The position numbers and the translations under genes are program-made. DNA of 7,270 bases from Streptococcus oralis (GTDB lineage Bacteria; Bacillota; Bacilli; Lactobacillales; Streptococcaceae): NCBI GenBank assembly GCA_937930605.1, contig CALHBZ010000147.1, positions 1-7,270 of the forward strand, given 5' to 3'. Shown piece by piece: positions 1 to 7,085 of the stretch (position 1 is its first letter; each line of letters opens with the position of its first letter). Under the pieces are notes generated by a model. The model was given only the letters and a program-made list of their open reading frames with translations, was not told the origin of the DNA and ran no database searches.

Positions 1-498
1 CGCAACTCTAGTATATCAGATGAACATGTCTTTTGTGTTGCACTTCATTTTACAACAGAGCGAGTTTTTTATTGTGCACTTATATTGTATATTCAAGACC
101 AAAATAGAGACTGGTAAGTAAGCTGAGAACATCATTCAACGACAATTTATATCATCAAAACCAGTGCCGTAACATTAAATAGCTATCAAAAAATTTTATA
201 TTCAGAATAAATCTTAAAAACATTATTTACTACCAGTTTTAGATGCTATTAAAAGAGACATCATTGCTTCTAGTCCATTTTCATCCCCAAACGTTGCAAT
301 ATTGGAGGAAGCAGCTACAAAGAAAAATGTGAGATCGCGATGCTCCAGAGCCACTGTGCATATCAACACCCTTCATACTATACTCTAAATTTCAAAAAAA
401 AGACACCAATCGCCTTCTCAGAATCTTAGCTGACTCCAACCCACTATAGTTAACAAAAAGCCGAAATTTATAAAGATAAAACAAAAAACAAGGCGTAC
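1..498. other. Left chromosomal flank without a recognisable intact gene
   Basis: This stretch lies outside the element, beyond the displaced tRNA 3' end. I see no complete gene with a start codon and ribosome site. A stop-to-stop open frame on the plus strand (218-388, about 56 codons, no ATG) encodes a plausible protein-like string containing SSPFSSPNVAILEEAATKKN. It may be a decayed gene fragment, but I cannot name its family. Positions about 25-60 contain TTGTGTTGCACTTCATTTT, which from memory resembles the ends of IS30-like insertion sequences of streptococci. No matching second end or transposase is present, so this is only a weak hint of an IS remnant. The rest is AT-rich and unremarkable. 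Confidence 0.5.
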
Positions 499-509
499 AA
501 ACCTTGTCG
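483..509 (-). terminator. Original chromosomal terminator of tRNA-Leu, displaced by the insertion
   Basis: ACAAGG (488-493) pairs with CCTTGT (502-507) around an 8-base loop. Read on the minus strand, downstream of the tRNA fragment, the hairpin is followed by a T-rich tail (TTTTTTG). This matches an intrinsic terminator for the tRNA transcript. It is cut off from the tRNA promoter by the 6.6-kb element. A related but not identical hairpin sits next to the intact tRNA at 7086-7117, which suggests the element brought its own copy. Confidence 0.6.
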
Positions 510-571
510 TTATTACTATACCGGCGGCCGGGGTCGAACCGGCACGTCCTTGCGGACACTGGATTTTGAGT
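510..571. repeat. Attachment-site direct repeat, left copy
   Basis: These 62 bases are identical to 7116-7177. The match continues left as 499-508 against 7105-7114 with one mismatch at 509/7115 (G versus T), giving about 73 bp in all. It stops sharply at 571/572, one base pair beyond the tRNA anticodon loop. The block covers the tRNA-Leu anticodon loop, variable arm, T arm and 3' acceptor strand. This is the usual footprint of a tyrosine integrase that targets a tRNA 3' half. Confidence 0.93.
519..571 (-). pseudogene. Displaced 3' half of tRNA-Leu(CAA)
   Basis: On the minus strand this is the tRNA-Leu sequence from the anticodon loop to the discriminator base A, with a GTCC-GCAA-GGAC variable arm, the T loop TTCGACC and the acceptor strand CGCCGGT. 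The 5' half (acceptor, D arm and 5' anticodon strand) is missing, and unrelated sequence begins at 572. It is the original chromosomal 3' end left behind by integration and cannot make a tRNA on its own. Confidence 0.9.
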
Positions 572-586
572 TTAAAACCGAGGAAC

Positions 587-617
587 TTAAATCGACACAA
601 TGCTTATTAAATCGACA
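587..617. repeat. 11-bp direct repeat pair, candidate integrase arm sites
   Basis: TTAAATCGACA occurs at 587-597 and again at 607-617. The start-to-start spacing of 20 bp is close to two helical turns. The pair lies 16-46 bp inside the left end of the element. Short direct repeats beside the core site are the normal arm-type binding sites for the N-terminal domain of tyrosine integrases, and this integrase has such a domain. I found no clear copy at the right end. They could instead be sites for an element regulator acting on the downstream promoter. Confidence 0.45.
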
Positions 618-670
618 TTCCAAAAGATTCATTCTGTTGTAAAGACAATAAAATATTTGATTTTTGGAAT
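617..670. repeat. 9-bp inverted repeat upstream of the first gene
   Basis: ATTCCAAAA (617-625) and TTTTGGAAT (662-670) are perfect inverted copies with 36 bases between them. They lie between the integrase-arm-like repeats and the -35 box at 688. They may be a looped operator or a weak stem in DNA. The AT-rich composition makes a chance match possible. Confidence 0.3.
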
Positions 671-687
671 TTTTTTGGTGTTTTAGG

Positions 688-716
688 TTGACTTCTGAAA
701 GAATAAATGATAGACT
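688..716 (+). promoter_or_regulatory. Sigma-A type promoter for the first element gene
   Basis: TTGACT (688-693) and TAGACT (711-716) are separated by exactly 17 bases, a near-consensus housekeeping promoter. The predicted start near 723 gives a leader of about 35 bases to the ATG at 760. It is the best promoter I see in the element and would drive the early gene reading inward from the left end. Confidence 0.6.
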
Positions 717-759
717 GTTTATACGAGATACAACAAAACTCAAAACAAGGAGGTTAAAA

Positions 760-1239
760 ATGCGGTCGCACCTTGGAGTACGCCTATCTTATGAGGCAAA
801 GTACTGGCTGGAATCTATACAAGCAGTGATTCAGGAAAAGTTAGACGCTAAAATAAATGAACAAGATGTAGAAAATTTAGAAAAAGCAACAAAATCATAT
901 TTGAAGGAAATTGACAATGAATTAGGGGCAACTTCAGTAACTTTGATTTTAAAAGCGTCTGCATCAAGTATTTTAGAAGAGGCTTTTGAAAAAACAAAAT
1001 CTTTAAGTTTGAAAGATTGGCATAAATTAGATAATGAAATGAAACATTCGATTTCCTCTATTCCAAAGGATAAGGATGTTGGAACCTTATCTGTAAGGTT
1101 TTTCTTAGAAAATTCTATTATTACAGGCCTTGAAAATTATCAGAAAACATTCATGACTTCTGAGATGGTAAGACAGGTAAGATTATCTTATGTTATAAAA
1201 CTTGTCATTTTTGGGTATTACAAAGAAATAATGCAGTAG
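760..1239 (+). CDS. Unrecognised 159-aa protein, possibly ribbon-helix-helix-like
   Basis: The start at 760 is chosen because a strong AAGGAGG (748-754) precedes it by 5 bases. The open frame extends upstream to 664, but that part overlaps the promoter. I do not recognise a family. The protein has no signal peptide or membrane segment and is predicted to be mainly helical. Three stretches each look like a beta strand followed by two helices: residues about 4-52 (LGVRLSYEAKYWLESI), 56-98 (ATSVTLILKASAS) and 108-157 (TLSVRFFLENSI, then SEMVRQVRLSYVIK). This is the order of a ribbon-helix-helix DNA-binding unit. If correct, it could be an element repressor or a relaxosome accessory protein. As the first gene behind a good promoter and next to candidate arm sites, a regulatory role is reasonable but unproven. 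Confidence 0.75.
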   Translation: MRSHLGVRLSYEAKYWLESIQAVIQEKLDAKINEQDVENLEKATKSYLKEIDNELGATSVTLILKASASSILEEAFEKTKSLSLKDWHKLDNEMKHSISSIPKDKDVGTLSVRFFLENSIITGLENYQKTFMTSEMVRQVRLSYVIKLVIFGYYKEIMQ

Positions 1240-1245
1240 AGAATT

Positions 1246-1276
1246 ACAGTTTCTCATGGTAACATTGAGGAACTGT
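1246..1276 (+). promoter_or_regulatory. 11-bp stem-loop after the first gene
   Basis: ACAGTTTCTCA (1246-1256) pairs with TGAGGAACTGT (1266-1276) through 11 positions, one of them G-U, around a 9-base loop. It begins 7 bases after the stop codon of the first gene and 14 bases before the next -35 box. There is no run of T after it, so it is not a classical intrinsic terminator. It may protect the mRNA 3' end, act as a weak terminator, or serve as a DNA site near the promoter. Confidence 0.45.
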
Positions 1277-1289
1277 AGCTTAATCGCCG

Positions 1290-1318
1290 TTGTTTAATAA
1301 AGATACTACATTTATACA
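1290..1318 (+). promoter_or_regulatory. Promoter for the mini-ORF and downstream operon
   Basis: TTGTTT (1290-1295) and TATACA (1313-1318) are 17 bases apart. A start near 1325 would place the ribosome site of the mini-ORF at 1342 almost at the 5' end of the mRNA. This is the likely promoter for the main operon that reads toward the FtsK-like ATPase. Confidence 0.5.
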
Positions 1319-1341
1319 CAAACACAAAAAGGAGAAGATAA

Positions 1342-1383
1342 ATGAATATTGCAAGAGCCTCACCCAGAGTAGAGACTAATTGA
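1342..1383 (+). CDS. 13-codon mini-ORF, possible leader peptide
   Basis: ATG at 1342 is preceded by AAAAAGGAG (1326-1334) at 7 bases, as good a ribosome site as any gene here. It encodes MNIARASPRVETN and stops at TGA 1381-1383. The next gene starts 37 bases later with its own ribosome site. The close position behind a promoter suggests a leader peptide involved in translational coupling or attenuation, or a vestige of a longer gene. I see no clear alternative stem that would complete an attenuator, so the role is open. Confidence 0.4.
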   Translation: MNIARASPRVETN

Positions 1384-1420
1384 AACAATAATACATATAA
1401 TTTTGAAAGGAAATATTGTT

Positions 1421-1960
1421 ATGAATTCAAAAAAAATAGTTCCAAAAACTAAAACTCATACCTTTGACGATGTTATCGAACAAGGGTATTGTCATAGGCT
1501 ATCAAGATATGTTCCTGATGCAGTTGTTGGAGGTTCCTACAAATATGATTCAACAGATGCATTACCATATGCGAAAAAACTTAAAAATACACTATATGGG
1601 GAAAATTTATCTGTTAAGTATTTAGCAAGTTTGTTGGATATGTGGGATAGAGCATGTCAGTTATTTCATACGGTAACAGGGACATGCTTAGCGGATGACA
1701 TTTTTACCTCAAAGAAAATTTATAGTGAATTGTATTTTTACAATGCTAATACTTCTGATTTTATTACAGATGAGATTATTGAACTTGTTAAAGAAAAACA
1801 TCGTTCATATTCTAGAAAAGCTGATGAAGGTACCATTTTATCAGTTGAGCATGAGTTTGATATTAACCCTGATATCTACTATTATATTATAGGCAAATTG
1901 GGTTGGAAAAGAGTAAAACACAATTACCTAGTTAAGGCTCTTGCAGGGGCATTATCTTAA
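1421..1960 (+). CDS. Unrecognised 179-aa cytoplasmic protein
   Basis: ATG 1421 (MNSKKIVPKT) is preferred over an upstream TTG at 1403 because GAAAGG (1405-1410) is correctly placed before it. I do not recognise the family. The protein is soluble, rich in Tyr, Lys and Asp, and has no Walker, helix-turn-helix or membrane motif that I can see. Notable segments are GYCHRLSRYVPDAVVGGSYKY (about 22-42), a helical middle (64-90) and an aromatic-rich C-terminal region with DIYYYIIGKLGWKRV (151-165). It sits between the mini-ORF and a terminator-like hairpin, ahead of the membrane protein and the FtsK-like ATPase, so a role in transfer or replication control is possible. That placement is the only functional clue. 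Confidence 0.8.
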   Translation: MNSKKIVPKTKTHTFDDVIEQGYCHRLSRYVPDAVVGGSYKYDSTDALPYAKKLKNTLYGENLSVKYLASLLDMWDRACQLFHTVTGTCLADDIFTSKKIYSELYFYNANTSDFITDEIIELVKEKHRSYSRKADEGTILSVEHEFDINPDIYYYIIGKLGWKRVKHNYLVKALAGALS

Positions 1961-1969
1961 GTTTAATCT

Positions 1970-1990
1970 AGGGGAGTACCTCCCCTTTAT
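1970..1990 (+). terminator. Compact terminator-like hairpin
   Basis: AGGGGAG (1970-1976) pairs with CTCCCCT (1980-1986) around a 3-base loop, followed by TTATTCTCTTTT. The stem is 7 bp and GC-rich in an AT-rich setting. It starts 10 bases after the stop codon of the 179-aa gene. It may end transcription fully or partly before the membrane protein gene. Because no clear promoter follows before 2026, partial read-through into the FtsK-like gene is likely. Confidence 0.55.
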
Positions 1991-2025
1991 TCTCTTTTAT
2001 ATCTTAAAAAGAAAGGAATTGCATA

Positions 2026-2262
2026 ATGAAGAATCTCTATAAATATCTTTTTTATTTGTTCTTTATTGGATTTGCTTCCACATTATATTACGTGTTGTTT
2101 TTAACAAATGTCTATTCTCCTATCTTTGAAGCTATTTCAATATTGATGGGTATTACGATTATTATCTTTTTGATTATTTGTATAGATATGATGACTTCCC
2201 CTGCTGGAGAGGAGGATGCAAAAAATGAGAATGTTAAATCAAACAATTCGTGTGAAGAGTAA
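2026..2262 (+). CDS. Small two-pass membrane protein, 78 aa
   Basis: AAAGGA (2012-2017) lies 8 bases before the ATG. Residues about 5-27 and 33-54 are strongly hydrophobic and predict two membrane helices. A short turn (NVYSP) lies between them, and a hydrophilic, acidic C-terminal tail of about 24 residues (GEEDAKNENVKSNN) should lie in the cytoplasm. There is no cleavable signal peptide and no enzyme motif. The last 38 bases overlap the next gene, so the two are probably translationally coupled. A small membrane partner for the FtsK-like ATPase is the natural inference. The family is not recognised. Confidence 0.75.
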   Translation: MKNLYKYLFYLFFIGFASTLYYVLFLTNVYSPIFEAISILMGITIIIFLIICIDMMTSPAGEEDAKNENVKSNNSCEE

Positions 2263-3586
2263 ATACCCTTACTTGATTCGTCCCCGAAATATTACAATTG
2301 TTAGACTATCTATTCAAATTTTTATCCTTTTACTTCTCATGTGTTCATGGATTGCTACAATCCCATTTATTGCACGTCTAGTCTTTTCCATGTTTTTTAT
2401 AAGTCTTCTTTTTTTCGTAGAGAAGTTCTTTCGTTCTAATTTTATAGCAAAATTGAGAAACAAGCTCAATATCAGAGAAGCTTTGTTATACATGTTAGTT
2501 AGTTTGGCTCTTTATGATGAAAGTGATAATGAAGTCGTAGATTCAGCAGTTCTCTATTTTGACATTTCTGAGGATAACAAGGTTATTATCTGTGTCCCAT
2601 TATTTGGGAACCGTTATTTGAAAACCTTGAAAAATTTAGAGGAATATCTCTGTCCCACTTTGGGCTTGTCCTTGCTTTCCAAAAAAGAAGAGATTGATAA
2701 AATAGTATATGTGTTAGGGGAAATAGAAGAAATTGAACAATATGTTTTTAATAGTAACACATTAACAAGAGAATTTTTTAAAGATATTCCTAGTCCAATA
2801 ATCAAGCTATCGAATACTCAGCAATTTAGTCTAAAATCAAACACTAACATAGGTATATATGGACGAACAGGGACAGGAAAAACAATAGCTCTGCAATGGT
2901 ATCTATTCAATGCACTTTCTAAAGGCTGTGGTACTGATGATGATAGTTGTTTAGCCATAGTAGACGGTAAGGGGGCTGACTTGTATGCTCTTGGAAAGCT
3001 ACTCCAAGCAGAATTAGGAGAAAAAATATCAGTAGGTTCTTCTCCCACTTCTCTTGCAAAGCTATCAAGACAGTTTGTAGAAATTATGAATGAACGTTTT
3101 GAAATTATCAAGCAAAACAGCTCACTAAATGCGGATGCTTATGATTTAGGAATGACACCTAATTTTCTATTTGTTGATGAACTTGCTTCTATTCGCGATA
3201 GTTGTGGAGCAAGTAAGCAAGGTAAAGAGTTATGGAATGAAATTTTACAAAATTTGGGATTAATTGCTAGGAAAGGAAGACAAGCTGGTTGTCACTTACT
3301 GTTATCTACGCAAGACCCTAATGCTGAGAATATTCCAGTAGAATTGAGAAATCAAATATCTGCGGTATTATATCTTGGAAATCCAGGAAGTGACCGTTTA
3401 AGAATGGCTTTCTCTATGTGCGAACTGGAGAACGTGCCTACTGTATCTGATAAAAAAGGCGAGGCCCTCTTTTATGCTGACGGTTTAAATTCGGTTGAGC
3501 CTGTATTGACAATCGTTCCGTTTGTTGATGTTAAAACTAAACAAGAGTTTTTAAGGGTAGTTAAAAATATACTGCCAAACTACTAA
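2225..3586 (+). CDS. FtsK/SpoIIIE-family membrane ATPase, TcpA-like coupling protein
   Basis: Likely start ATG 2225, 9 bases after GGAGG (2211-2215); ATG 2216 abuts that site and is too close. The protein has 453 residues. Two N-terminal membrane helices lie at about 27-42 and 44-66. The ATPase domain carries Walker A GRTGTGKT (213-220), IVDGKGADL (245-253), Walker B FLFVDEL (314-320, D318 E319) and the sensor-like stretch GRQAGCHLLLSTQDP (351-365). Length and order match the TcpA/Orf21 coupling proteins of Gram-positive conjugative elements (Tn916 Orf21 is of similar size), which bring relaxase-bound DNA to the mating channel. No gamma-type DNA-reading domain of chromosomal FtsK is evident at the C terminus. 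Its place upstream of a relaxase-like gene supports a transfer role at the membrane. Confidence 0.9.
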   Translation: MRMLNQTIRVKSKYPYLIRPRNITIVRLSIQIFILLLLMCSWIATIPFIARLVFSMFFISLLFFVEKFFRSNFIAKLRNKLNIREALLYMLVSLALYDESDNEVVDSAVLYFDISEDNKVIICVPLFGNRYLKTLKNLEEYLCPTLGLSLLSKKEEIDKIVYVLGEIEEIEQYVFNSNTLTREFFKDIPSPIIKLSNTQQFSLKSNTNIGIYGRTGTGKTIALQWYLFNALSKGCGTDDDSCLAIVDGKGADLYALGKLLQAELGEKISVGSSPTSLAKLSRQFVEIMNERFEIIKQNSSLNADAYDLGMTPNFLFVDELASIRDSCGASKQGKELWNEILQNLGLIARKGRQAGCHLLLSTQDPNAENIPVELRNQISAVLYLGNPGSDRLRMAFSMCELENVPTVSDKKGEALFYADGLNSVEPVLTIVPFVDVKTKQEFLRVVKNILPNY

Positions 3587-3594
3587 TGACGGTA

Positions 3595-3636
3595 TTTTTC
3601 TCTGTTGGAATAGGAATTCTTTTCAATAGAGAAAAA
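3595..3636 (+). promoter_or_regulatory. Long imperfect hairpin between the ATPase and 104-aa genes
   Basis: Positions 3595-3610 pair with 3621-3636 over 16 consecutive positions, two of them G-U, closing on a 10-base loop. The outer nine pairs (TTTTTCTCT with AGAGAAAAA) are perfect. It begins 8 bases after the ATPase stop codon. A second small hairpin, CTGC-ATT-GCAG, follows at 3648-3658. There is no T-run on the plus strand, though on the minus strand the 3' arm ends in T's. Possible roles are mRNA processing or stability, weak termination, or a single-strand origin on the displaced strand of a rolling-circle replicon. Confidence 0.45.
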
Positions 3637-3683
3637 GAGCCAACCGACTGCATTGCAGGAGGTAAGAAAGAAAGGAATTTATC

Positions 3684-3998
3684 ATGAAATTAAATGATTT
3701 TTTAAAACCAGAACTACTAGGCAATCGCTTCTTTGCCGTGAAAGGGTATACAGAAGTATTAGATAGAGAGAGCAATAAGCCTACTGCCTTACGACTAAAT
3801 ATATCGATTCAAGATGAAACTAGTGATTTTTTTATGGAGATGATTCAGGTGAAGGTAAATACTTTAACTCCTACTACCTCCGTACAAGAAATGGCAAATA
3901 ACAAAACTTGCCCTGTAAAATTAAAAGACTTGAATGTTGGCCAGTATAATGGCAACCTTTGGTTTTCATGCTCTGATGTTCTTCCTGTATCAAAATAA
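3684..3998 (+). CDS. 104-aa protein, possibly DUF961-like or single-strand-binding-like
   Basis: AAAGGA (3671-3676) lies 7 bases before the ATG. An AGGAGG further upstream (3657-3662) is too far away to serve. The protein is soluble and predicted to be mostly beta strand: FFAVKGYTEVLD (17-28), LRLNISIQD (37-45), FFMEMIQVKVNT (49-60), CPVKLKDLNV (76-85) and NGNLWFSCSDVLP (89-101). Small beta proteins of this size beside FtsK-like genes in Tn916- and ICEBs1-like elements belong to DUF961 (YdcP-like). Filamentous phages and rolling-circle replicons have small OB-fold single-strand-binding proteins at a similar place. I cannot decide between these by eye. A role in handling DNA for transfer or replication is inferred from position. 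Confidence 0.7.
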   Translation: MKLNDFLKPELLGNRFFAVKGYTEVLDRESNKPTALRLNISIQDETSDFFMEMIQVKVNTLTPTTSVQEMANNKTCPVKLKDLNVGQYNGNLWFSCSDVLPVSK

Positions 3999-4004
3999 GA
4001 TTCT

Positions 4005-4736
4005 ATGGTTAAAATTTACGCGATATCTGACATACATGGATATTTAAATGAGTTCATAGACGCTCTCAATAAAATAGACTTATCTGATAGAGAAAATCGA
4101 CTTATCTTACTTGGAGACTATATTGATAACGGTTCTCAATCTTTTCAAGTCATTTCTAAAATAATTGAACTTGAAAAGATTTATCCAAAACAAATTATTA
4201 CGCTTTTTGGGAATCATGAAGAATCTTTTTATGATTGGTTGATTTTAGACAATCCTACTGCTTCTGCATTTCCAGAAACAATAAAGAGTTTCTTCTCTCC
4301 AGAGGAATTGAACTATATTTTCAAATCGAATCCTAACAACTTTGAAACAGGTGTTAGAAACGAAATTAGAAATAATGCTAAGTTTGTTCCTTTCATAAAC
4401 TGGTTTCAAAAACGATATGAAGATAGTCGTTATTTTGAAACAGAAAATCAAATTTTTGTCCACGCTGGCATTGATGAGGAAGCTGGCAAGCTTTGGAAAG
4501 AGCTAACGAGTTCAGAAATGTTTACAAATAAATTTCCTCTTAACACTGGTGGATTTTTAAAAGATATTGTTTCTGGTCATGTTGCTTCTTGGGAAGTAGC
4601 TAAAGATAAAACTTACCAAGGTAAGATTTACTATGATAGTAAAAATCATTACTTTATTGATGGAGATGTAAAGAATAGCAAAACAATACCTGTCTTTTGC
4701 TATGATACAATTACCAAGAAATATTACTTTCTGTAA
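4005..4736 (+). CDS. Calcineurin-like metallophosphoesterase (Ser/Thr phosphatase/ApaH type)
   Basis: The 243-aa protein shows the dinuclear metal-site motifs in order: SDIHG (8-12, D9 and H11), GDYIDNG (37-43, D38), GNHE (69-72, N70 and H71), VHAG (152-155, H153) and GH (191-192). The family hydrolyses phosphoesters: phosphoprotein, diadenosine tetraphosphate or cyclic nucleotide. The arginine normal in GDxxDRG of the PPP branch is replaced by N42, so specificity may be shifted. It is cytosolic with no membrane segment. It starts 6 bases after the stop of the 104-aa gene with no clear ribosome site, so translation is probably coupled. Its stop codon lies inside the first arm of the large inverted repeat. 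It is not part of any core transfer set I know of and is probably cargo: host signalling, defence or element control. Confidence 0.88.
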   Translation: MVKIYAISDIHGYLNEFIDALNKIDLSDRENRLILLGDYIDNGSQSFQVISKIIELEKIYPKQIITLFGNHEESFYDWLILDNPTASAFPETIKSFFSPEELNYIFKSNPNNFETGVRNEIRNNAKFVPFINWFQKRYEDSRYFETENQIFVHAGIDEEAGKLWKELTSSEMFTNKFPLNTGGFLKDIVSGHVASWEVAKDKTYQGKIYYDSKNHYFIDGDVKNSKTIPVFCYDTITKKYYFL

Positions 4737-4833
4737 CTTTTAATCATGTGATCCTAGGCAAAACTGCCGACCTCCGGTCGGCAAGCTGGAAGCGTGTTTA
4801 GCAGAGCAGTGCTTAGGTCACATGTTAAAAGTT
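4735..4833. other. Large branched inverted repeat, candidate oriT / double-strand origin
   Basis: The outer arm 4735-4760 pairs with 4810-4833 over 24 positions (23 Watson-Crick, one G-T) with only two single-T bulges, at 4744 and 4752. Enclosed is a perfect 8-bp GC-rich hairpin, TGCCGACC-TCC-GGTCGGCA (4765-4783). A weaker second stem follows (4785-4790 with 4797-4802, with G-T pairs). The folded form would be a T-shaped three-way junction. It lies directly upstream of the HUH initiator gene, where rolling-circle plasmids and mobilizable elements often carry the nick site. A structured RNA acting in the leader of that gene is the main alternative. Confidence 0.6.
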
Positions 4834-4860
4834 AGGAGGAGCTTTGCTCCTCCTAGTTTA
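4833..4860 (+). terminator. Strong intrinsic terminator before the HUH gene
   Basis: TAGGAGGAGC (4833-4842) pairs perfectly with GCTCCTCCTA (4846-4855) around a TTT loop, followed by GTTTATTTATT. The 10-bp stem should stop transcripts from the upstream operon, with some read-through because the T-tract is interrupted. It begins where the outer arm of the branched repeat ends. The two structures share only a base, so both can fold in one RNA. Confidence 0.7.
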
Positions 4861-4871
4861 TTTATTATATA
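4844..4871 (+). promoter_or_regulatory. Possible promoter for the HUH-int operon
   Basis: TTGCTC (4844-4849) and TATATA (4866-4871) are 16 bases apart. The -35 box overlaps the 3' arm of the terminator. This arrangement would insulate the initiator/excision/integration operon from upstream transcription and restart it there. The -35 match is only moderate. Confidence 0.4.
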
Positions 4872-4880
4872 GACAATCTT

Positions 4881-4894
4881 TTGGCGAAAGCCAA
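4881..4894 (+). promoter_or_regulatory. Small GAAA-loop hairpin before the HUH gene ribosome site
   Basis: TTGGC pairs with GCCAA around a GAAA tetraloop, a very stable RNA loop type. It ends a few bases before AAAAGGA (4898-4904), the ribosome site for ATG 4915. It could modulate translation of the initiator or be a protein or antisense RNA contact point. Confidence 0.35.
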
Positions 4895-4914
4895 CCTAAA
4901 AGGAACTATTTTTT

Positions 4915-5697
4915 ATGACCTCATATAATAAAAAAATAGTCCGCACTTCTTCCTATATTGAAATTTGGGAATATGAAAAGCCAATATTTTCAAAAGGAAA
5001 ATCCATTCTAGATACTAATACTGAAAACAAGGAAAAATCAAAACGTCGAACATTTGATGAACTAACACCTGAAGAACAAGAACAACGTCTTGAACGTATG
5101 AAGAAGACTCGCTTAGAAGCTAAGTGGAACTTACTACGTCTAGTTGATTGCAATTTTAATGATACAACTTCTTTTCTTACATTGACCACTAAAGAAAATA
5201 TCAGCGATAGAAACCACTTCAAAGACTTACTCAAAACTTTTATCAAACGCTTTAATTATCACATTTTTAATACCAAGAAAAGTAAATTAAAATATATAGC
5301 AGTATTAGAGAGGCAAAAACGTGGAGCATGGCATGCTCATATTCTGCTTTTCAGCGTTCCTTATGTGCCACACCGTCAACTCTTGGAACTTTGGGGACAT
5401 GGAGCAGTACGGATAAATAAAGTTGATGTAGACAGCAAAGAAAATCGCGGTCGATATGTCACAAAGTATTTTGAAAAAGGGATTGGACAAGAATTGTTGG
5501 AAAACTTCGGAAAGCAAGCCTATTTTTCATCACGCAACTTAAAAAGGCCTGATGAAGATAAATTTTATACTTATGAAGATTTTAACTATGATAGTTCAGT
5601 CGTACTATATGAAACGGAATACACCAGTAAGGTCTATAAAGACAGTCAGTATTTCGATAATCATGTAAAGTATAAGAAAATCAAACTAGAAGAATAA
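4915..5697 (+). CDS. HUH rolling-circle initiator / relaxase-like protein
   Basis: The 260-aa protein carries the three classical motifs of HUH endonucleases: motif 1 FLTLTT (87-92), motif 2 RGAWHAHILL (136-145, H140 and H142 binding the metal, with E132 just before) and motif 3 YVTKYFEKG (181-189), where Y181 or Y185 would make the covalent bond to DNA. The N-terminal 80 residues are basic and helical. Such proteins nick one strand at an origin and start rolling-circle replication or, in mobilizable elements, single-strand transfer. The context resembles the REP_ORF2-G2P/PHA00330 type rather than MobT or MOBV, but that assignment is from memory. AAAAGGA precedes the ATG by about 10 bases. 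No helicase domain is present, so it would use a host helicase such as PcrA. Confidence 0.85.
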   Translation: MTSYNKKIVRTSSYIEIWEYEKPIFSKGKSILDTNTENKEKSKRRTFDELTPEEQEQRLERMKKTRLEAKWNLLRLVDCNFNDTTSFLTLTTKENISDRNHFKDLLKTFIKRFNYHIFNTKKSKLKYIAVLERQKRGAWHAHILLFSVPYVPHRQLLELWGHGAVRINKVDVDSKENRGRYVTKYFEKGIGQELLENFGKQAYFSSRNLKRPDEDKFYTYEDFNYDSSVVLYETEYTSKVYKDSQYFDNHVKYKKIKLEE

Positions 5698-5710
5698 AGG
5701 AGTAAGTCAC

Positions 5711-5917
5711 GTGATAGCAACCATAAATAAGAATGACCTAGTTGCTCTTGGATTTTCTGAGGGCACTTCTAAACGAATTATCAAGCAAGGGAAGGAACTA
5801 CTAATTGCAAGAGGATTTGGAGTTTATCAAAATAAACGAATTGGTACTATACCCGCTACTATTGCTAACGAATTACTCGGTTTTGATGTTTCTTTAGGTG
5901 AACATCATGACAGTTAA
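5711..5917 (+). CDS. DUF3173-type small protein, putative excisionase
   Basis: The start is GTG 5711, with AAAGGAG (5696-5702) 8 bases before it; that site overlaps the stop codon of the HUH gene. The 68-aa product (NDLVALGFSEGTSKRIIKQG near 8-27, then NKRIGTIPATIANELLG near 41-57) has the pattern I associate with DUF3173 proteins. These are found immediately upstream of tyrosine integrases in many streptococcal integrative elements and are presumed to be excisionases or integrase cofactors. It is basic, with two helical segments around a short beta region compatible with a winged or helix-turn-helix DNA binder. It overlaps the integrase start by 11 bases, so the two are translated together. 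Confidence 0.82.
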   Translation: MIATINKNDLVALGFSEGTSKRIIKQGKELLIARGFGVYQNKRIGTIPATIANELLGFDVSLGEHHDS

Positions 5918-7040
5918 AAAAGCCAAAAACGGAACATGGACTATTGATATTTCTGACGGTTTTCACCCAGTTACTCAAAAGCGGATACGAATCATTCGCA
6001 AAGGTTTCAAAACCAAGAAAGAGGCTTTAGATATAGAACAACATATCCGAGTTGTTGAGCTAAGAGAGAAACGATTTGATTTTTTGGTAACGACCGATAT
6101 GCTCTTCAATATACTTGAAGAGGAAGACCTACAAAACAACAGGAAAATCAGCTATATTAGTACACAAAAAAATAACTATGAACGACACATAAAGCCTTAC
6201 TTTAAAGATACAAACTTAAACAAATTGTCTTATGAACACATTTTTGAATTTCGAGAACATCTCAAAACTAAGTCCAAAAAACAGAATAGTAATTCTACAT
6301 TAAGTCCCAACACAGTCAATAAAATAATGATACTTCTCAAAAAAATTTTTGATACTGGTGTAAGAAAATCATTGATAGATAAAAATCCTGTTGATAATCT
6401 AAGAAAATTGCCAATTAGTAAGCCAACTATAAGTTTCTGGAGTGTAGAAGAATTTAAGGAGTTTAGAAAACTCATTACGAACGATGAAATAAGTTATGAC
6501 TTATTCTTCACTATTGCATTTTTTACTGGTATGCGAATGGGAGAAATACTAGCATTAAACTGGTATGATGTAAACCTAATAACAAGTACTATACACGTCA
6601 CAAAGACTGCTTACTTTGTCAATAATGTAAATCACATCAATAGTACAAAAACAAGAGCAGGAACTAGGCTCATTACAATCAATAATAAACTAACGGTAAT
6701 GCTAACAGATTGGAAAGAAAAACAAGAAGATTTACTTAAGGAATTTACCAAAGATACTGAGAGTCTTCAAATTATTCAAAGTACGCCAATAGCTATAACT
6801 AAAAACATGGTAGATAAAAAATTTAAGCAAATACTATCTAGGAATAATAATCTAAAAAAGATACGTATACACGATTTAAGGCATTCACATGCCTCCTTAC
6901 TAATCAATCAAGGCGAAGATTACCTAGTAGTAAAAGAACGTCTAGGACACGCCTCCATTACGACTACAATAGATACATATTCTCATTTATACCCTAGTAA
7001 ACAGAAAAATTTAGCAAATAAATTAGACGATATTTTTTAA
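5907..7040 (+). CDS. int: Tyrosine recombinase integrase
   Basis: ATG 5907 is preferred over GTG 5898; TTAGGTG (5894-5900) can act as its ribosome site and the start lies inside the end of the preceding gene. The 377-aa protein has an N-terminal arm-binding domain (about 1-50, GTWTIDIS...KRIRIIRKGFKTKKEA), a helical core-binding domain (about 62-165) and a catalytic domain with R210 (FTGMRMGE), probable K248, H322-x-x-R325 (HDLRHSHAS), H348 (LGHAS) and the nucleophile Y358 (DTYSHLYP). All catalytic residues are present and the length is normal, so it should be active. It catalyses recombination between attP and the anticodon-to-3'-end part of tRNA-Leu. Its stop is 76 bases from the 62-bp repeat, the usual place for an integrase targeting a tRNA 3' end. 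Confidence 0.96.
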   Translation: MTVKKAKNGTWTIDISDGFHPVTQKRIRIIRKGFKTKKEALDIEQHIRVVELREKRFDFLVTTDMLFNILEEEDLQNNRKISYISTQKNNYERHIKPYFKDTNLNKLSYEHIFEFREHLKTKSKKQNSNSTLSPNTVNKIMILLKKIFDTGVRKSLIDKNPVDNLRKLPISKPTISFWSVEEFKEFRKLITNDEISYDLFFTIAFFTGMRMGEILALNWYDVNLITSTIHVTKTAYFVNNVNHINSTKTRAGTRLITINNKLTVMLTDWKEKQEDLLKEFTKDTESLQIIQSTPIAITKNMVDKKFKQILSRNNNLKKIRIHDLRHSHASLLINQGEDYLVVKERLGHASITTTIDTYSHLYPSKQKNLANKLDDIF

Positions 7041-7085
7041 AATGGAAATATTTGGTAACCTTGAGATGTTAGTAGATATAAACAG